Assembly: GCA_030141605.1 (NCBI GenBank)
Contig: JAQGDQ010000095.1
Coordinates: 310,001-374,000, forward strand
DNA from: Tubiluchus corallicola
Lineage: Eukaryota; Priapulida; Priapulimorpha; Priapulimorphida; Tubiluchidae
Direction of reading: 5' to 3'
Length of the DNA stretch: 64,000 nucleotides
The translations under genes and the position numbers were made by a program. Shown here piece by piece: positions 1 through 10,440 of this stretch. Each line of letters opens with the position of its first letter. Positions within the stretch are counted from its first letter, which is position 1. Below the pieces are notes generated by a model. It was not told the origin of the DNA. It saw only the letters and a program-made list of their open reading frames with translations, and searched no databases.

Positions 1-424
1 TCACGAAACTTTACCTAAGCTAATGTTGAACTTTATAGGGGACTCCTGTATTCGGAATGACAATCAGTTTCATTCGAAAAATTCACCAGTTTCATCAGAA
101 ACAACTGCTTGATTGCTGTTGATGTTCAAATTTACTAATCTATAGCTTCTACCAAGAAGAGAAGAGCCCGTCTATCCTTCTAAACTACTAGGGAATAAAA
201 TTGCTGGACTTTTTCACCTTTCCTGTCTTTCAAGTTTGGTATTAAAATAACCGTGGGTTTCTACCACTACCAATCTTTCATGTTGCACTGACGCTGTTAG
301 ACTTCAAGGTCTGTGTGCTCGGGTGTAGACGTTTTTCATTTTTATTTAAGAACATTTATAAAAATACATTTTATAAAAGATAATGGCAGCAGGCATGTAG
401 CACTTATGCTATAAACTGTATTTC
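1..424. other. AT-rich stretch with no recognised feature
   Basis: I see no long reading frame, repeat array or conserved motif here. LINE-like coding sequence begins just downstream, so part of this stretch could be eroded 5' sequence of that element, but nothing in it shows this. Confidence 0.4.
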
Positions 425-439
425 ATGTATAAAGTCTTT

Positions 440-1440
440 TTCCCTTTTCAGGGCTGTGAAGATGACAAAATTGATGATTTGCTTTCTGTGACTTCTCTTT
501 TAACTAACTCTCTGTCACTGTCTTGTCCGTTTGAGCACTCTTCGCTATCAACTAACAGATGGGATCCAAACGACCCAGATAATTATGGGAACAGCTACGA
601 TAGTAAATATGTTAATCCAAATACTCTTAAATCAACTTCTAATTATAATGAAAATACTACTGATTTACTCATGTAAGTAGCTTGCAAAAACATTTTGGTA
701 ACATGACTGACGTCCTCAGCACTTTTCCTCAACCGCCTGAAATCATTGCCGTCTCTGAGACTAGGTTGAAGGATAATTCATCATTTATGTGTAACTTGAA
801 TAACTACGTTTTTTTAGCATTAACTGTAAATCCAATGCTGGTGGCATCAGTGTCTATATTAGAGATAATTTAAACTACTCTATAAATAATTCATATATAG
901 TAGTGACTGAAAAAGAAATAACCAAAGTAAACAGGCAGGGCAAAGTATTAACAGAAATCTCAAAAATTAATTTTTGAAGATCTCTGGATCCACGCATCAA
1001 CATTAAACAATTCAAATGGTATATTATTTGGCATTATATATAGACATCCAAATACACCTGTTACGCATTTTATAGGGGAAATGGACCGTGTTTAATTTAA
1101 ATTTATTACAGTTCGAGAGCATACCATATATTTCTAATTACTTAAATGTATTATTTTCTACTCAATTTGTTCCTCTAATTACAAGACCAACAAGAATATC
1201 AGAAAACTCTAGTACCCTAATAGACCATATCTATACTAATGATCTGATTAATCCTATTGTTTCCGCTATAATAACTTACGAAGTGGCTGACCACTTTCCT
1301 ATTTTCGCAATTGTCAAAAATGTTAATTTGACTAAACAGAAAACTAAAATTACAATTAGAGATAAATCTAACTTTAATTCTTCTGCCTTTTTAAATGAAT
1401 TGCACACACAGCTTAATACTATTGATTATTCTTACTTATC
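440..1440 (+). pseudogene. LINE endonuclease domain remnant
   Basis: Three frames carry pieces of the LINE endonuclease. The segment near 690-800 reads as the early domain, with 'AVSETRL' containing the catalytic glutamate. The segment at 1090-1340 carries 'LIDHIYTN' and ends in 'ADHFP', the position of the family's usual SDH motif; Asp and His are kept and Ser is replaced. An Asp/Asn-rich leader at 470-660 resembles the stretch that precedes the endonuclease in L2-type LINEs. Frame changes near 670, 820 and 1080 break it. Confidence 0.75.
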
Positions 1441-1675
1441 TTGCAAAATAGTGAAAATAACACAAAGAAACTTTGGTCGACCATAAATAGTTTAATTAAT
1501 GCTAAATTGCATCAATGCATAACACCACAAAAGGTATACAAAGATGGTATTCACTCAAGTGACATAACTGATATCTGTCAAGTCATGAACACTTTTTTGC
1601 TTCCATTGGTCTTTATACAGCATCTAAAATACAGCCCACACAACTGTCATTTCAGCCTTTTCTAGGATGTCCTTT

Positions 1676-3207
1676 GCCAAACTCGTTCTCAAACACCCAT
1701 TAATGAAGCTGAAGTAAATACAGCAATAAATAATTTAAATAAGAACAAAGCCTCTGGTCATGAAAATATTCCTATATCATTTTACAAATCAACTGGTCTC
1801 GTTATTTCCCCTGTTCTAACTAAATTGTTTAATAAGGCTATTACTGAAGGTACGCTCCCTAACTGTTTACAGGTAGCTAAAATTATTCCTATTTATAAAG
1901 GTGACTCCTCCGATAACCCCACTAACTATGGGCCCAATATCTTTACTTTCACCTATCTCCAAAATTTTTGAAAAATTGTTTTATGACAGACTAATAAAAT
2001 TTATAAACGACAACAAAATTCTCTCTAGATTTCAGTTTGGGTTTCGCAAAAGATACTGCACAGCCTTAGCTATTGCTGAACTTATAGACAACCTGTTACT
2101 AAATATCAATCATAATAAGTGCACCTGTGCCATATTTTTAGATTTATCGAAGGCCTTTGATACTGTACAACATGATATTTTATTAGCCGAACTTGAACAC
2201 TATGGTATCAGAGGCCTTGCTCTTCAATTGCTGCAGTCACATTTCCACAATAGAAAACAATATACATCTATCGCGAATAAAAACTCAGATCTGGTAAATG
2301 TACATTGTGGTGTTCCTCAGGGCTCAACTCTTGGTCCTCTTTTTTCTTACTCCACATAAATGATCTCCCTTTAAATACTCAATTACATACTAGACTTTTT
2401 GCTGATGATACTAGCTTTTTCAGTTCTGATACTAACATAAATCACCAAGAAGAATTTTTTAATGTTGAATTAGCTAAAGTAGATCTATGGATGAGAACCA
2501 ACCGGCTTTCTATAAACTATTCCAAAGCTAAATATATGATGATTGGTAATCCCAGAAAAGTAAAAAGTTTGTCATTAAATTTGACAATGGGAAATACCAG
2601 GATACAATCTGTACAACAAATAAAATATGTAGGAGTATTATTAGATCACATTCATGGAAAGCACATATACAATATGTTGTTAATAAAACCAGTAAAATTA
2701 TTGGTATTCTTTAAAAAATTAGGCATTTCCTGAATTATGATTCGAAGAAACTTCTATATTCTTCCCTATTTTCATCATATTTAGAATACAGCATACTTAC
2801 CTTTGGCTCAGCACCCCATTCCACATTGTATCCCGTAATTACTAATCAAAATAAATTTATAAAGCTTTGGACAAATACAAATAGAAGAGCCCATGTTACA
2901 CCTTTATACCACTAGCATAAAATCTTAAAACATCAGGATATATATAAAGCTTATATATATATATTTATATATATATATATATATAAAGTATAAATTTCTA
3001 TATAGATTTACACATAATATGCTTCCTGAAATTTTTCAGGATTACTACAAATCCGTAGCCCAGATACACGAGTATCATACACGATTTGCCACTAACCTAA
3101 CTTTCTATGTACAAAGATTTAATACTAACAAATCTCTATCTTATCAAGGTGCTCTGTTGTGGAACAGTCTGTCTAATGAACTAAAAATGGCACCTTTAGC
3201 TATTTGA
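1676..3207 (+). pseudogene. LINE reverse transcriptase and C-terminal domain remnant
   Basis: Reverse transcriptase motifs are clear. 'FQFGFRK' precedes motif A ('DLSKAFDTVQH', about 2138-2170). 'GVPQGSTLGPLF' (about 2311-2346) follows, then a frameshift, then the catalytic 'FADD' at about 2398-2409. The thumb and C-terminal portion continues in a degraded form, ending with 'LLWNSLSNELK' near 3155-3190, typical of the end of CR1/L2 ORF2. An AT-dinucleotide tract near 2950-2985 interrupts the coding part. The gene is dead, but the family assignment is firm at clade level. Confidence 0.85.
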
Positions 3208-3311
3208 TAATTAACTATAAATCCATCCTTATTTCTAATTATCATGTGTGACTTTTCTGCTAAGATCTAATTCTAATAAATCATCTCTGTTAGTTTTAAT
3301 GTATGCCCCTT

Positions 3312-3486
3312 GTACTAATCTATTAACGGAAAATTATTTTATCAAAGTACATCTTTTCATCAAAGTGAAAAATTGTTATTATTATTTCTTCGCAGTTGTT
3401 AAAAAGGGAAGGTAAACACGCAATACAATAGGTCGAAATATGATTGAAATAGGTCTTACATAATCTTCAAACAAATCCAGCAGCTT
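3312..3486 (+). repeat. Dispersed repeat, copy 1 (inverted partner at 63273-63446)
   Basis: About 175 bp here match the reverse complement of 63273-63446 almost end to end, including long shared stretches such as 'ggtaaacacgcaatacaat'. It lies in the 3' region of the LINE above. It may be that element's 3' untranslated region or a separate short element. Confidence 0.75.
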
Positions 3487-4172
3487 CAACACTTTTTTCT
3501 CATACATAATTTTTATAATTTCGCCTGCTTGATTTATGTTTTTGCTTATTATGCTTTTCTCACTTCATATTTCACAGTTATCATTAAGTTTTATAATATT
3601 TTTTGAGCCATATTGTCTATTTAGTCACATAGTCATATTTCATTACATATTTTGTTTACTCCATTTTCTGCACTAGTTCTTGTGTTCCATAGTACTTTAT
3701 CGTTATGCTTAATATAATTTCATCAAACACTATTGCATATTTTTGTTTCATTATATTTTGTTTGATTTTATCATGCATATTTTGTTTCCTTCACTGATTT
3801 ATTATTTACGTTTTATTTTTTCTTGTGGTATTGACTTTTTTCTAGTTTGTTTTATATTTTAATCGGTTAGTTAAATGTTTTACACATTTTGTTCTTAAGT
3901 TTAATTTCTTCCCCCATGAATTTATGTTAACAGCTGATTTTCTTAACCTACTTCATAATTATATTACACCTTTTAATTAGCAGCGCTACAAATTTTTTAC
4001 AAGTTACACTAGCCTGAGAAGGGTAGCTGACTTATAACAAATTGGTCTATTGTTACCCTTTCTCGTGCACCCCTTAACTCTTTCCTTTATGCATAATTTA
4101 TCCTTTTTAATTAATAACTATAACAACAATAGTCTACTTGTATATTCTGGTGTAAATGAGGAGATAAATAAA

Positions 4173-4253
4173 ATGTCTATGTCTATGTCTATGTCTATGT
4201 CTATGTCTATGTCTATGTCTATGTCTATGTCTATGTCTATGTCTATGTCTATA
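4173..4253 (+). repeat. (TGTCTA)n hexamer array, about 13 copies
   Basis: A nearly perfect array directly follows AATAAA. Its position fits the 3' terminal repeat of the LINE at 440-4253. Its short open frame (repeated Met-Ser) is an artefact. Confidence 0.9.
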
Positions 4254-5461
4254 TGCTGGTCGCAAAATACAATATAAAATAATTTACTAACAATTACAGT
4301 TATAAATCAAATACACGTACAGTAAAAAAATTCATTAAACGAAAAAACTTAAACGGGAGAGACAGTAAACAGTAGAATAGCGTATGTAACATTCTGTGAC
4401 AATGAAACACGTTTGCAAATGTGTTTTTGCTGTTATAGATAAGTGTCAGGATTATTATTTCAATTTACAGAGCGAACATTGTACAAGACATTATAAAAAA
4501 CAGTCTTTCAGCAAACAACATTAACAAAATAGTAGTTTACCAAGGCGAGGTCTTCTCCAGCACTTGGGTAGGACCGGTCCTTCCTCGCGCACATTGTAGT
4601 AATGCAGCAGAATTCGGTCTCCAGTGGAAGTTGGCTAAGTTAGCGTTTCTTTCAGTCTACTTGGTGGGCAGCAGGTAGCCTTTTCCAGGAAGTCTCCACA
4701 GCTTCCCATCAAAGTGGCAGGACACAGAATGGGGTCTCTTGAGACCGGATAATGAGAAGATCATCTCCTCCGGGTTCCCACGCAGATCAAGAGCGATTTA
4801 GACCATCAAACGTGAAGTCACAGGTGAGAGGATCTTCATCCAACGTAAAAGTAATTAGGCTGTGTAATGAATGCCTAATTTAACAAATGTCTTTCAGAAA
4901 TTTTGTAACTGACGAGGTTTCACCAGCAAAAGAAGAACATCGTTCGCCAACGAATAAGAAGAACATAATAATGAACAAACCATCCATTTTTCGTTCAATC
5001 ATCGTATGAAAGAAACCATGAAATAGTTATAGCTGACCATTTTTCCAACACGCTCATTCTACACTGCCACGTAAGCCATTACGTCTAATATCTAGGCATC
5101 GAAAGCTAGCCGACCAATCAGAAACGAGTTCTGGGTAAAGTGACCTCAATAGTACAGCGACGAAGCTTTCACATTTGTTCAAACTTGGATATAATATTGT
5201 CATGGAAAAAAAATGTAGCTAAACAAATTTTTTTTTCAAAAATAAAAGTGACGTTGAAACGAAACGAATTTCATCTTTTTCTGCCTAATTACATATTTAA
5301 GGTAGCTTAACAGAAACTGGCTTCAATTAATGGATAACTTCATCAAAAATAATGCTACTCTTAACTAAAGATGGCAGCACAAGATTGGAATATTAAATCA
5401 ATACATCAATATTATCAATCGTTAGGTAAACAATTCGTGATACCGTTTAGGTTTATTAAAG
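4254..5461. other. Stretch without a recognised gene
   Basis: No coding frame is supported. The part at about 4540-4830 is richer in G and C than its surroundings, which may mark an old insertion, but I recognise no family. The lower-coordinate end of the minus-strand LINE that follows could extend into this stretch as 3' untranslated sequence. Confidence 0.35.
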
Positions 5462-5785
5462 TGAAAAATAATTAGTAGATGGGTGACCATCACAGCTTAC
5501 ATAAAATGACTAAAATGACAGTAACCTAAAAAGTTGCAATTTGATAGTCTGGCGTTGAAACTGGCTATGTTTGGTGCATTAACCATCTTATAATCAAGAT
5601 CATTCCAGATAGGGACTACTCTTTTTGCGAAAGAATATTTGTATACACTTAATATAGAATAATGTTTGAACAATTTGTAATTGCGTCCATATACATTTTG
5701 AGTAGGAGCATAACAAAAGAAATCACCAAGTGACAAATGTACTAATTTTGACATATTTTATAAAACATTTTAAGGTAAAAAATGT
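5462..5785 (-). pseudogene. LINE ORF2 C-terminal end (sense half of the inverted copy)
   Basis: An 85-codon open stretch ends at 5497. It contains 'DFFCYAPT', 'NYKLFKHYS' and 'FAKRVVPIWNDL', matching the conserved end of CR1/L2 ORF2 (Lys-Leu-Phe, then 'hhhRVhxxWNxL'). A stop lies just upstream of its first Met, so this is a fragment and not a gene. Confidence 0.75.
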
Positions 5786-5794
5786 AAAGGCTTA

Positions 5795-6643
5795 TCATCA
5801 AAAGAGCAACATGGCTTCTTATCTAAACGATCCACTACAACACAGTTACTCGAATGTTTTGGTTTAGCTGTAGACAATGGCATTGTAGTAGATGCTATAT
5901 ACATATCGATTTTAAAAAAGAATTTGACACTGTTTCCCATTCCATACTAATTTTGAAATTACATGCGAACAGCATTGTAGGACATCTTTTGACATGGATT
6001 GAAGTTTCTTTGAACGATAGAAAACAATGTGTTGCTATTGGTAATAATGTATCTAAATACGTATGTGTAACATCTGGTGTGCCCCAAGGAAGTGTTCTTG
6101 GCCCGCTATTGTTTTTATGTTTTATTAATGATTTATCTGATGTAATTGATGCTGTAACAGGAAAGATATTTGCAGATGATATAAAACTCTATCAAAGTTT
6201 TTGGTCAAGTCAAAATAGTGATCTCAGTCAGCCCTGGTATGAGCAACTAGTTATAGCCATACCGAAATGCAATGTTATACATATTTGGAATTGCGCGTGA
6301 TCTTAGTGTTATAATTTTTCATGACCTGAAATGGACAAACGAATGCATTGAGGTAGCTACTAATGGATTACAAATATGTTGTTTAGAATGTTTTCTACTG
6401 ATGATAAAGACATATTGTTAAAATCGTTCATAGTTTACATACGACCTATTGTAGAGTATTGCTCGCCAGTCTGGAATCCAGCTTTATTAGGCAATGTTGA
6501 CCGTATAGAAAGTGCACAGCGATATTTTACTTGACGCCCGTTTTATAGATGTTCTTTAATGTATATGCCATATCGTAAGCGTCTGGAGATTCTACAACTA
6601 AAGTCTTTAGAGGAGAGACACATTCAAAAAGATTTAGCTTTAA
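5795..6643 (+). pseudogene. LINE reverse transcriptase (inverted half)
   Basis: The frame shows 'TTTQLLE', motif A as '[11 protein letters not shown]' (usual DxSKAFD changed), '[15 protein letters not shown]' at about 6070-6116, 'FADD' at about 6169-6180 and, after frame changes and a stop near 6530, 'YRKRLEILQLKSLEERH' near 6570-6620. Similarity stops at about 6643, where the half at 5462-5785 would take over. Confidence 0.8.
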
Positions 6644-8278
6644 GCTGCCACCGGGGTGAGGGGAGCCATTGGAGCTTGGGCTCCCCAATTTCACTGAATT
6701 TTAGAAAAGTTGTTCGCACGATCATTCTTAGCTGTCCGCTGGATCGTATTCAACAATTGAAGAATTAACGAATAAACAACATTTGATTTAGTGCACCAAC
6801 ATTTTTATTTGTTATATTTTCTCTTCCAAATGCTTTTTTGTGACTAAGCTTTTAAAATACTATTTATATGCTTGTTTCTTGTCCCTGTATGGGACCTTCT
6901 GAAAGCGTGTGACAAACCTATATTTGCTATATTTCTTATATTATATTCATTGTTGACAAGTGGTGTCGTCATTCCAGTGTCTACCAGACACCACCAGAAA
7001 GTAAGCACACCAGAAAGAACTTCTCTGCATCTGTTGAAAACTCCTATTCGCAGCAGAACTGGGGAAGAGAGGTTAAATGGTTTAGCCCAAAAGCACCCGA
7101 ACGCAGACGAAATGTAATAGAAATGAAATACAGAGGTTTGTAGACCTAAAAAATTGGCGCATTATTTTATAAGCTACAATTACAAATAATTTTGTAATTT
7201 ATTTTATTGCAATTACAATGTACTTATAAGTAATCTCTACTTTTAATAAAAGTTGGAAATTAAATTTTACTTTTAACTATGCATGGCGAATCCAATTTGT
7301 TTACGAGATACGGTAGTGTAAACTGCATAAGACTATACAGCACATTTACTAGCGTTCCCACCCTTACAAATTCCTGTGCCTGACTCGTACAGCTGAAGGC
7401 AGCAGTAGTTATTGGATTTATGTCCAAAATATCGGAAATGATGATGATGACAATTATGATGACGATGACGATGACGATGATAATGACGACGACGATGATG
7501 ATGATGACGGCTTTATCTATCATAATGTCTCTGGTCATTTTTCTAATTGAGGGAGATAGTACATATTCAGCTAAAATTTTGAAGGTACATGTTCAGCTTC
7601 TTCGTGGACGCCACAGTGCGAGAAGCTACATTTTGCAACTTTGATACAGTGACTGATTCAGTGAGAATTGTTTTACGTCAGTTCGTAAAGATAAGCGCGT
7701 ATTCCTTATGCCAGATTGTCATGTTTATGTATTCGTTATGTTATTTTATGGAATTCAAACGCTATGATTAAAGACCCTCCCACTCACTGACTTCAAATTG
7801 TATACGCTTCATCGTTACTTGAAGGCCAGCTCCCTGTATGGTGCAACTTGCAAATGTTTTTATAATTTTATTGCGTTTGCTACATTATACTGTGAAACAT
7901 GTGGAACTGCAAAACAAAAAATTCTGTTTTCATTTTCAAGTTACAACAAACCTATAACACATGATAATGATGATCAAAATTGCCATATTGGACAGAGCCA
8001 TTAATGCGGCTTCTGTTTGCTATGTAATGTCCCAGGATGTATAAATGCGTGCCCTGCACACGTCCACGGTTGGCTAGTGATAATTATAGTCAATCCTTTT
8101 AGCGCATAGCACGTAGATACACGTTTTGGAATATATATTTGTTAAATGTCTGCAATACGGTAGCCCAGCAGATAAAACCCATCTGGTTCGATGACTGTTG
8201 GGTTATCACAGTTGCTATAAATTGGACGCTTCAGTGCCGTTAGCATTTTTAAATATTTCCACCGTGTTGGGTAGATCA
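6644..8278. other. Stretch without a recognised gene
   Basis: Just past the LINE border lies a perfect 8-bp hairpin (6660-6667 with 6679-6686, 11-nt loop) in a GC-rich patch; its meaning is unknown. The rest is AT-rich, with an ATG/ACG triplet tract. Small open frames here show no family resemblance. Confidence 0.35.
7435..7512 (+). repeat. Degenerate ATG/ACG trinucleotide tract
   Basis: Interspersed gat/gac/aat triplets produce open frames on both strands (poly-Met/Thr and poly-Ile/Val). These are repeat artefacts and not proteins. Confidence 0.85.
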
Positions 8279-8745
8279 AAATTAAGAAAAGGGAGGGAAG
8301 GAACGAACTGTAAAGGAAATACAAAAGAAGAGAGGAAAAAAGAGGAGGGAACGGAAGGGAAGGCAAGACAAAGGCATGGCAGGGCAGGAGTGGGGATGAG
8401 AGGGGAGGGGATAGAATGCAAGGGGAGGCTAGGAGAAGAGAGGGGAGTAGCAAAGAGGAATGGAGAGGAGAGAAGAGGACGGGAGCATAGGGGAGGGGAG
8501 GGAGAGGAAAGGAGAGGAAATGAGAAAAGAGGAGAGACGGGGTGAGAAGAGAACAACGGAGAGAAGAGAGGAGAAAGGAAGAGAAGAGAAGAGAAGAGAA
8601 GAGAAGAGAAGAGAAGAGAAGAGAAGAGAAGAGAAGAGAAGAGAAGAGAAGAGAAGAGAAGAGAAGAGAAGAGAAGAGAAGAGAAGAGAAGAGAAGACAA
8701 GGCAGAGCAAGGGGTAGGCCAGAGCAGGAGTGGGAGATTAGGAGA
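8279..8745 (+). repeat. Homopurine tract with (GAAGA)n core
   Basis: For nearly 470 bp the plus strand is almost only G and A. The core at about 8581-8696 is a perfect GAAGA pentamer array of more than 20 units; the flanks are degenerate G-rich purine sequence. All long frames across it, on either strand, are low-complexity artefacts. Confidence 0.9.
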
Positions 8746-8764
8746 GGAGATTATTTTTTAATAA

Positions 8765-8766
8765 TA

Positions 8767-8819
<53 letters not shown>

Positions 8820-8842
8820 AATAATAATAATAATAATAATAA
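8765..8842 (+). repeat. (ATG)n then (ATA)n triplet microsatellite
   Basis: About 17 copies of the ATG triplet pass into about 8 copies of ATA. The array lies 20 bp from the end of the homopurine tract. Confidence 0.9.
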
Positions 8843-8928
8843 AATCTTAATTTAAAAAAGAACAAAAAATATATACTTGTGTATACAAAAAGGTGCCTCA
8901 TTTACAGGCTCGGATCAACGATTTACCA

Positions 8929-8959
8929 TTTCATATATCATATATATAATATATCAATG

Positions 8960-9042
<83 letters not shown>

Positions 9043-9045
9043 CAA

Positions 9046-9099
<54 letters not shown>

Positions 9100-9105
9100 A
9101 TCAAT
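8929..9105. repeat. AT dinucleotide array with repeated spacer
   Basis: Long runs of alternating AT are broken twice by a short spacer containing 'atatcaatga'. The spacer repetition suggests local duplication inside the array. The sequence is self-complementary and could extrude as a cruciform. Confidence 0.85.
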
Positions 9106-9745
9106 TAAACATTTTCAGCCTCACATTATGCCCAGCAAACAAATATAATACCTTGATTAGATTTAATTTCGAATGATTCACAAATGTTATCGATATGAAT
9201 TAACCAAATACTTATACATAATTTTGTATACTAATCCAAATTAACAATAATTATTTAGTATAAAACTATCTGATAGCTTGTAAAAACATCAGATTTTTAT
9301 TAGAACGAAGAACGGTGCATAATTTGCACCAGCTATTTCTATGAAATGCATTCTTTTTGTACTATCTACTTCATTAAATCTGAATGAAATGTGCTGATGA
9401 GCTTGCACGGATATTAACTAGTATCACACGCATAAAGTCTATACAAAAAGCTACTAAAATTCTCCTGGTCAATTAAAAAAGACATAGCAACAGAATCTAT
9501 TTTTCTTTTATTATTTCCAAGCAGCAGAATCAATGGTTTACATTTTTATATTCCGCATTTCAATATTTTCACCGCGAAGTTGCATAACATGCCTATATTT
9601 GTTCGTGTACAAAAACATAATCCCTAATTTAACGTTAGATATATGTTAAAATATTTTTAGGAATTTCTTCAAGATCTGTAATACGGAAGTTTTCTTTCCA
9701 CACAAATTTTAAAAAGTCTTGACAGTCTGTGCATGTGTGTATGTA
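9106..9745. other. AT-rich stretch with no recognised feature
   Basis: No frame, repeat or motif that I can support. Confidence 0.4.
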
Positions 9746-10440
9746 TGACGAAGAAAAAAGAAGCAAAGACAAGGAAAAGGATGAAAAGGAAGGGAAGGGG
9801 ACAAGGCAAGGGGCGGGATAGCAGGAGAGAGGAGGGGAGTGGAGGGGTCGGAAATGAAGTCAAGTGAAGTGATAAGCTCTCGAATGCAGCTGTTAATAGG
9901 AAGAGAAGAGAAGGGAAGAGAAGAGAAGAGAAGAGAAGAGAAGAGAAGAGAAGAGAAGAGAAGAGAAGAGAAGAAAAGAAAAGAAAAGAAAAGAAAAGAA
10001 AAGAAAAGAAAAAAAAGAAAAGAAAAGAATGTACAAATTAAGAAAAAAAGAGAATGAAAGAAAAGACATGGAAAAAATAAAAGCAAAAAGAAAGAAAAGA
10101 AAGAAGAAGAGAAGAGAAGGGAAGGAAAGAAAAGCAAAGAAAAGAAGAGAAAAGAAAAGAAAAGAAGAAAAGAGAAAAGAAGAAAAGAGAAAAGAAGAAA
10201 AGATAAGAGAATTGAAGATGAATATTAACTTTTAGTAGCTTTTGTAACTACAGTATATCCAAAATATAGGCAAATATACAAAGGAAGGGATTGGGAAGAG
10301 AAGAGAGGAGAAAAGAAGAAAAGAAATGAAAAGAAATGAAGAAAAGAGAAGAAGAGAAGGAAAAAAGAGAAAAGAATAGAAGAAAATAAAAGAAAAGACA
10401 AGAGAAGAAAAGAAAAGAGAGGAGAATATATTATCGTATT
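9746..10440 (+). repeat. Second homopurine region: GAAGA, then AAAAG, arrays
   Basis: A purine-rich plus strand holds a GAAGA array (about 9901-9970), an AAAAG array (about 9970-10028) and degenerate relatives up to about 10440. A non-repetitive gap with mixed bases lies at about 10205-10280. The pentamer is the same as at 8581-8696, about 1.3 kb away. Confidence 0.85.

Larger units (their letters stand above)
440..4253 (+). mobile_element. Decayed CR1/L2-like non-LTR retrotransposon with (TGTCTA)n tail
   Basis: The parts lie in the order expected of one element: a leader region, an apurinic-type endonuclease, a reverse transcriptase, a C-terminal domain, a long 3' untranslated region, AATAAA at 4167-4172, and a hexamer array as the 3' end. 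Several frameshifts and stops break the coding sequence, so it is not functional. CR1/L2-clade LINEs often end in short tandem repeats rather than poly(A), which fits the tail seen here. The 5' end is not defined, and I see no target-site duplication. Confidence 0.85.
5462..6643 (-). mobile_element. LINE copy with an inverted 5' half (twin-priming structure)
   Basis: The minus strand at 5462-5785 encodes the C-terminal end of a CR1/L2-like ORF2. The plus strand at 5795-6643 encodes the same type of protein from before motif A up to the point where the minus-strand piece begins. The two pieces complement one another instead of overlapping, and they meet head to head within about 10-40 bp. That arrangement is the known product of twin priming, in which the 5' part is inserted backwards. 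The element's sense strand is minus. Confidence 0.6.

Noticed and set aside
8215-8850. Several overlapping frames of 85-160 codons on both strands
   Set aside because: All arise from the GAAGA and ATG arrays (repeated Arg-Glu-Glu-Lys or Leu-Phe-Ser-Ser); low-complexity artefacts.
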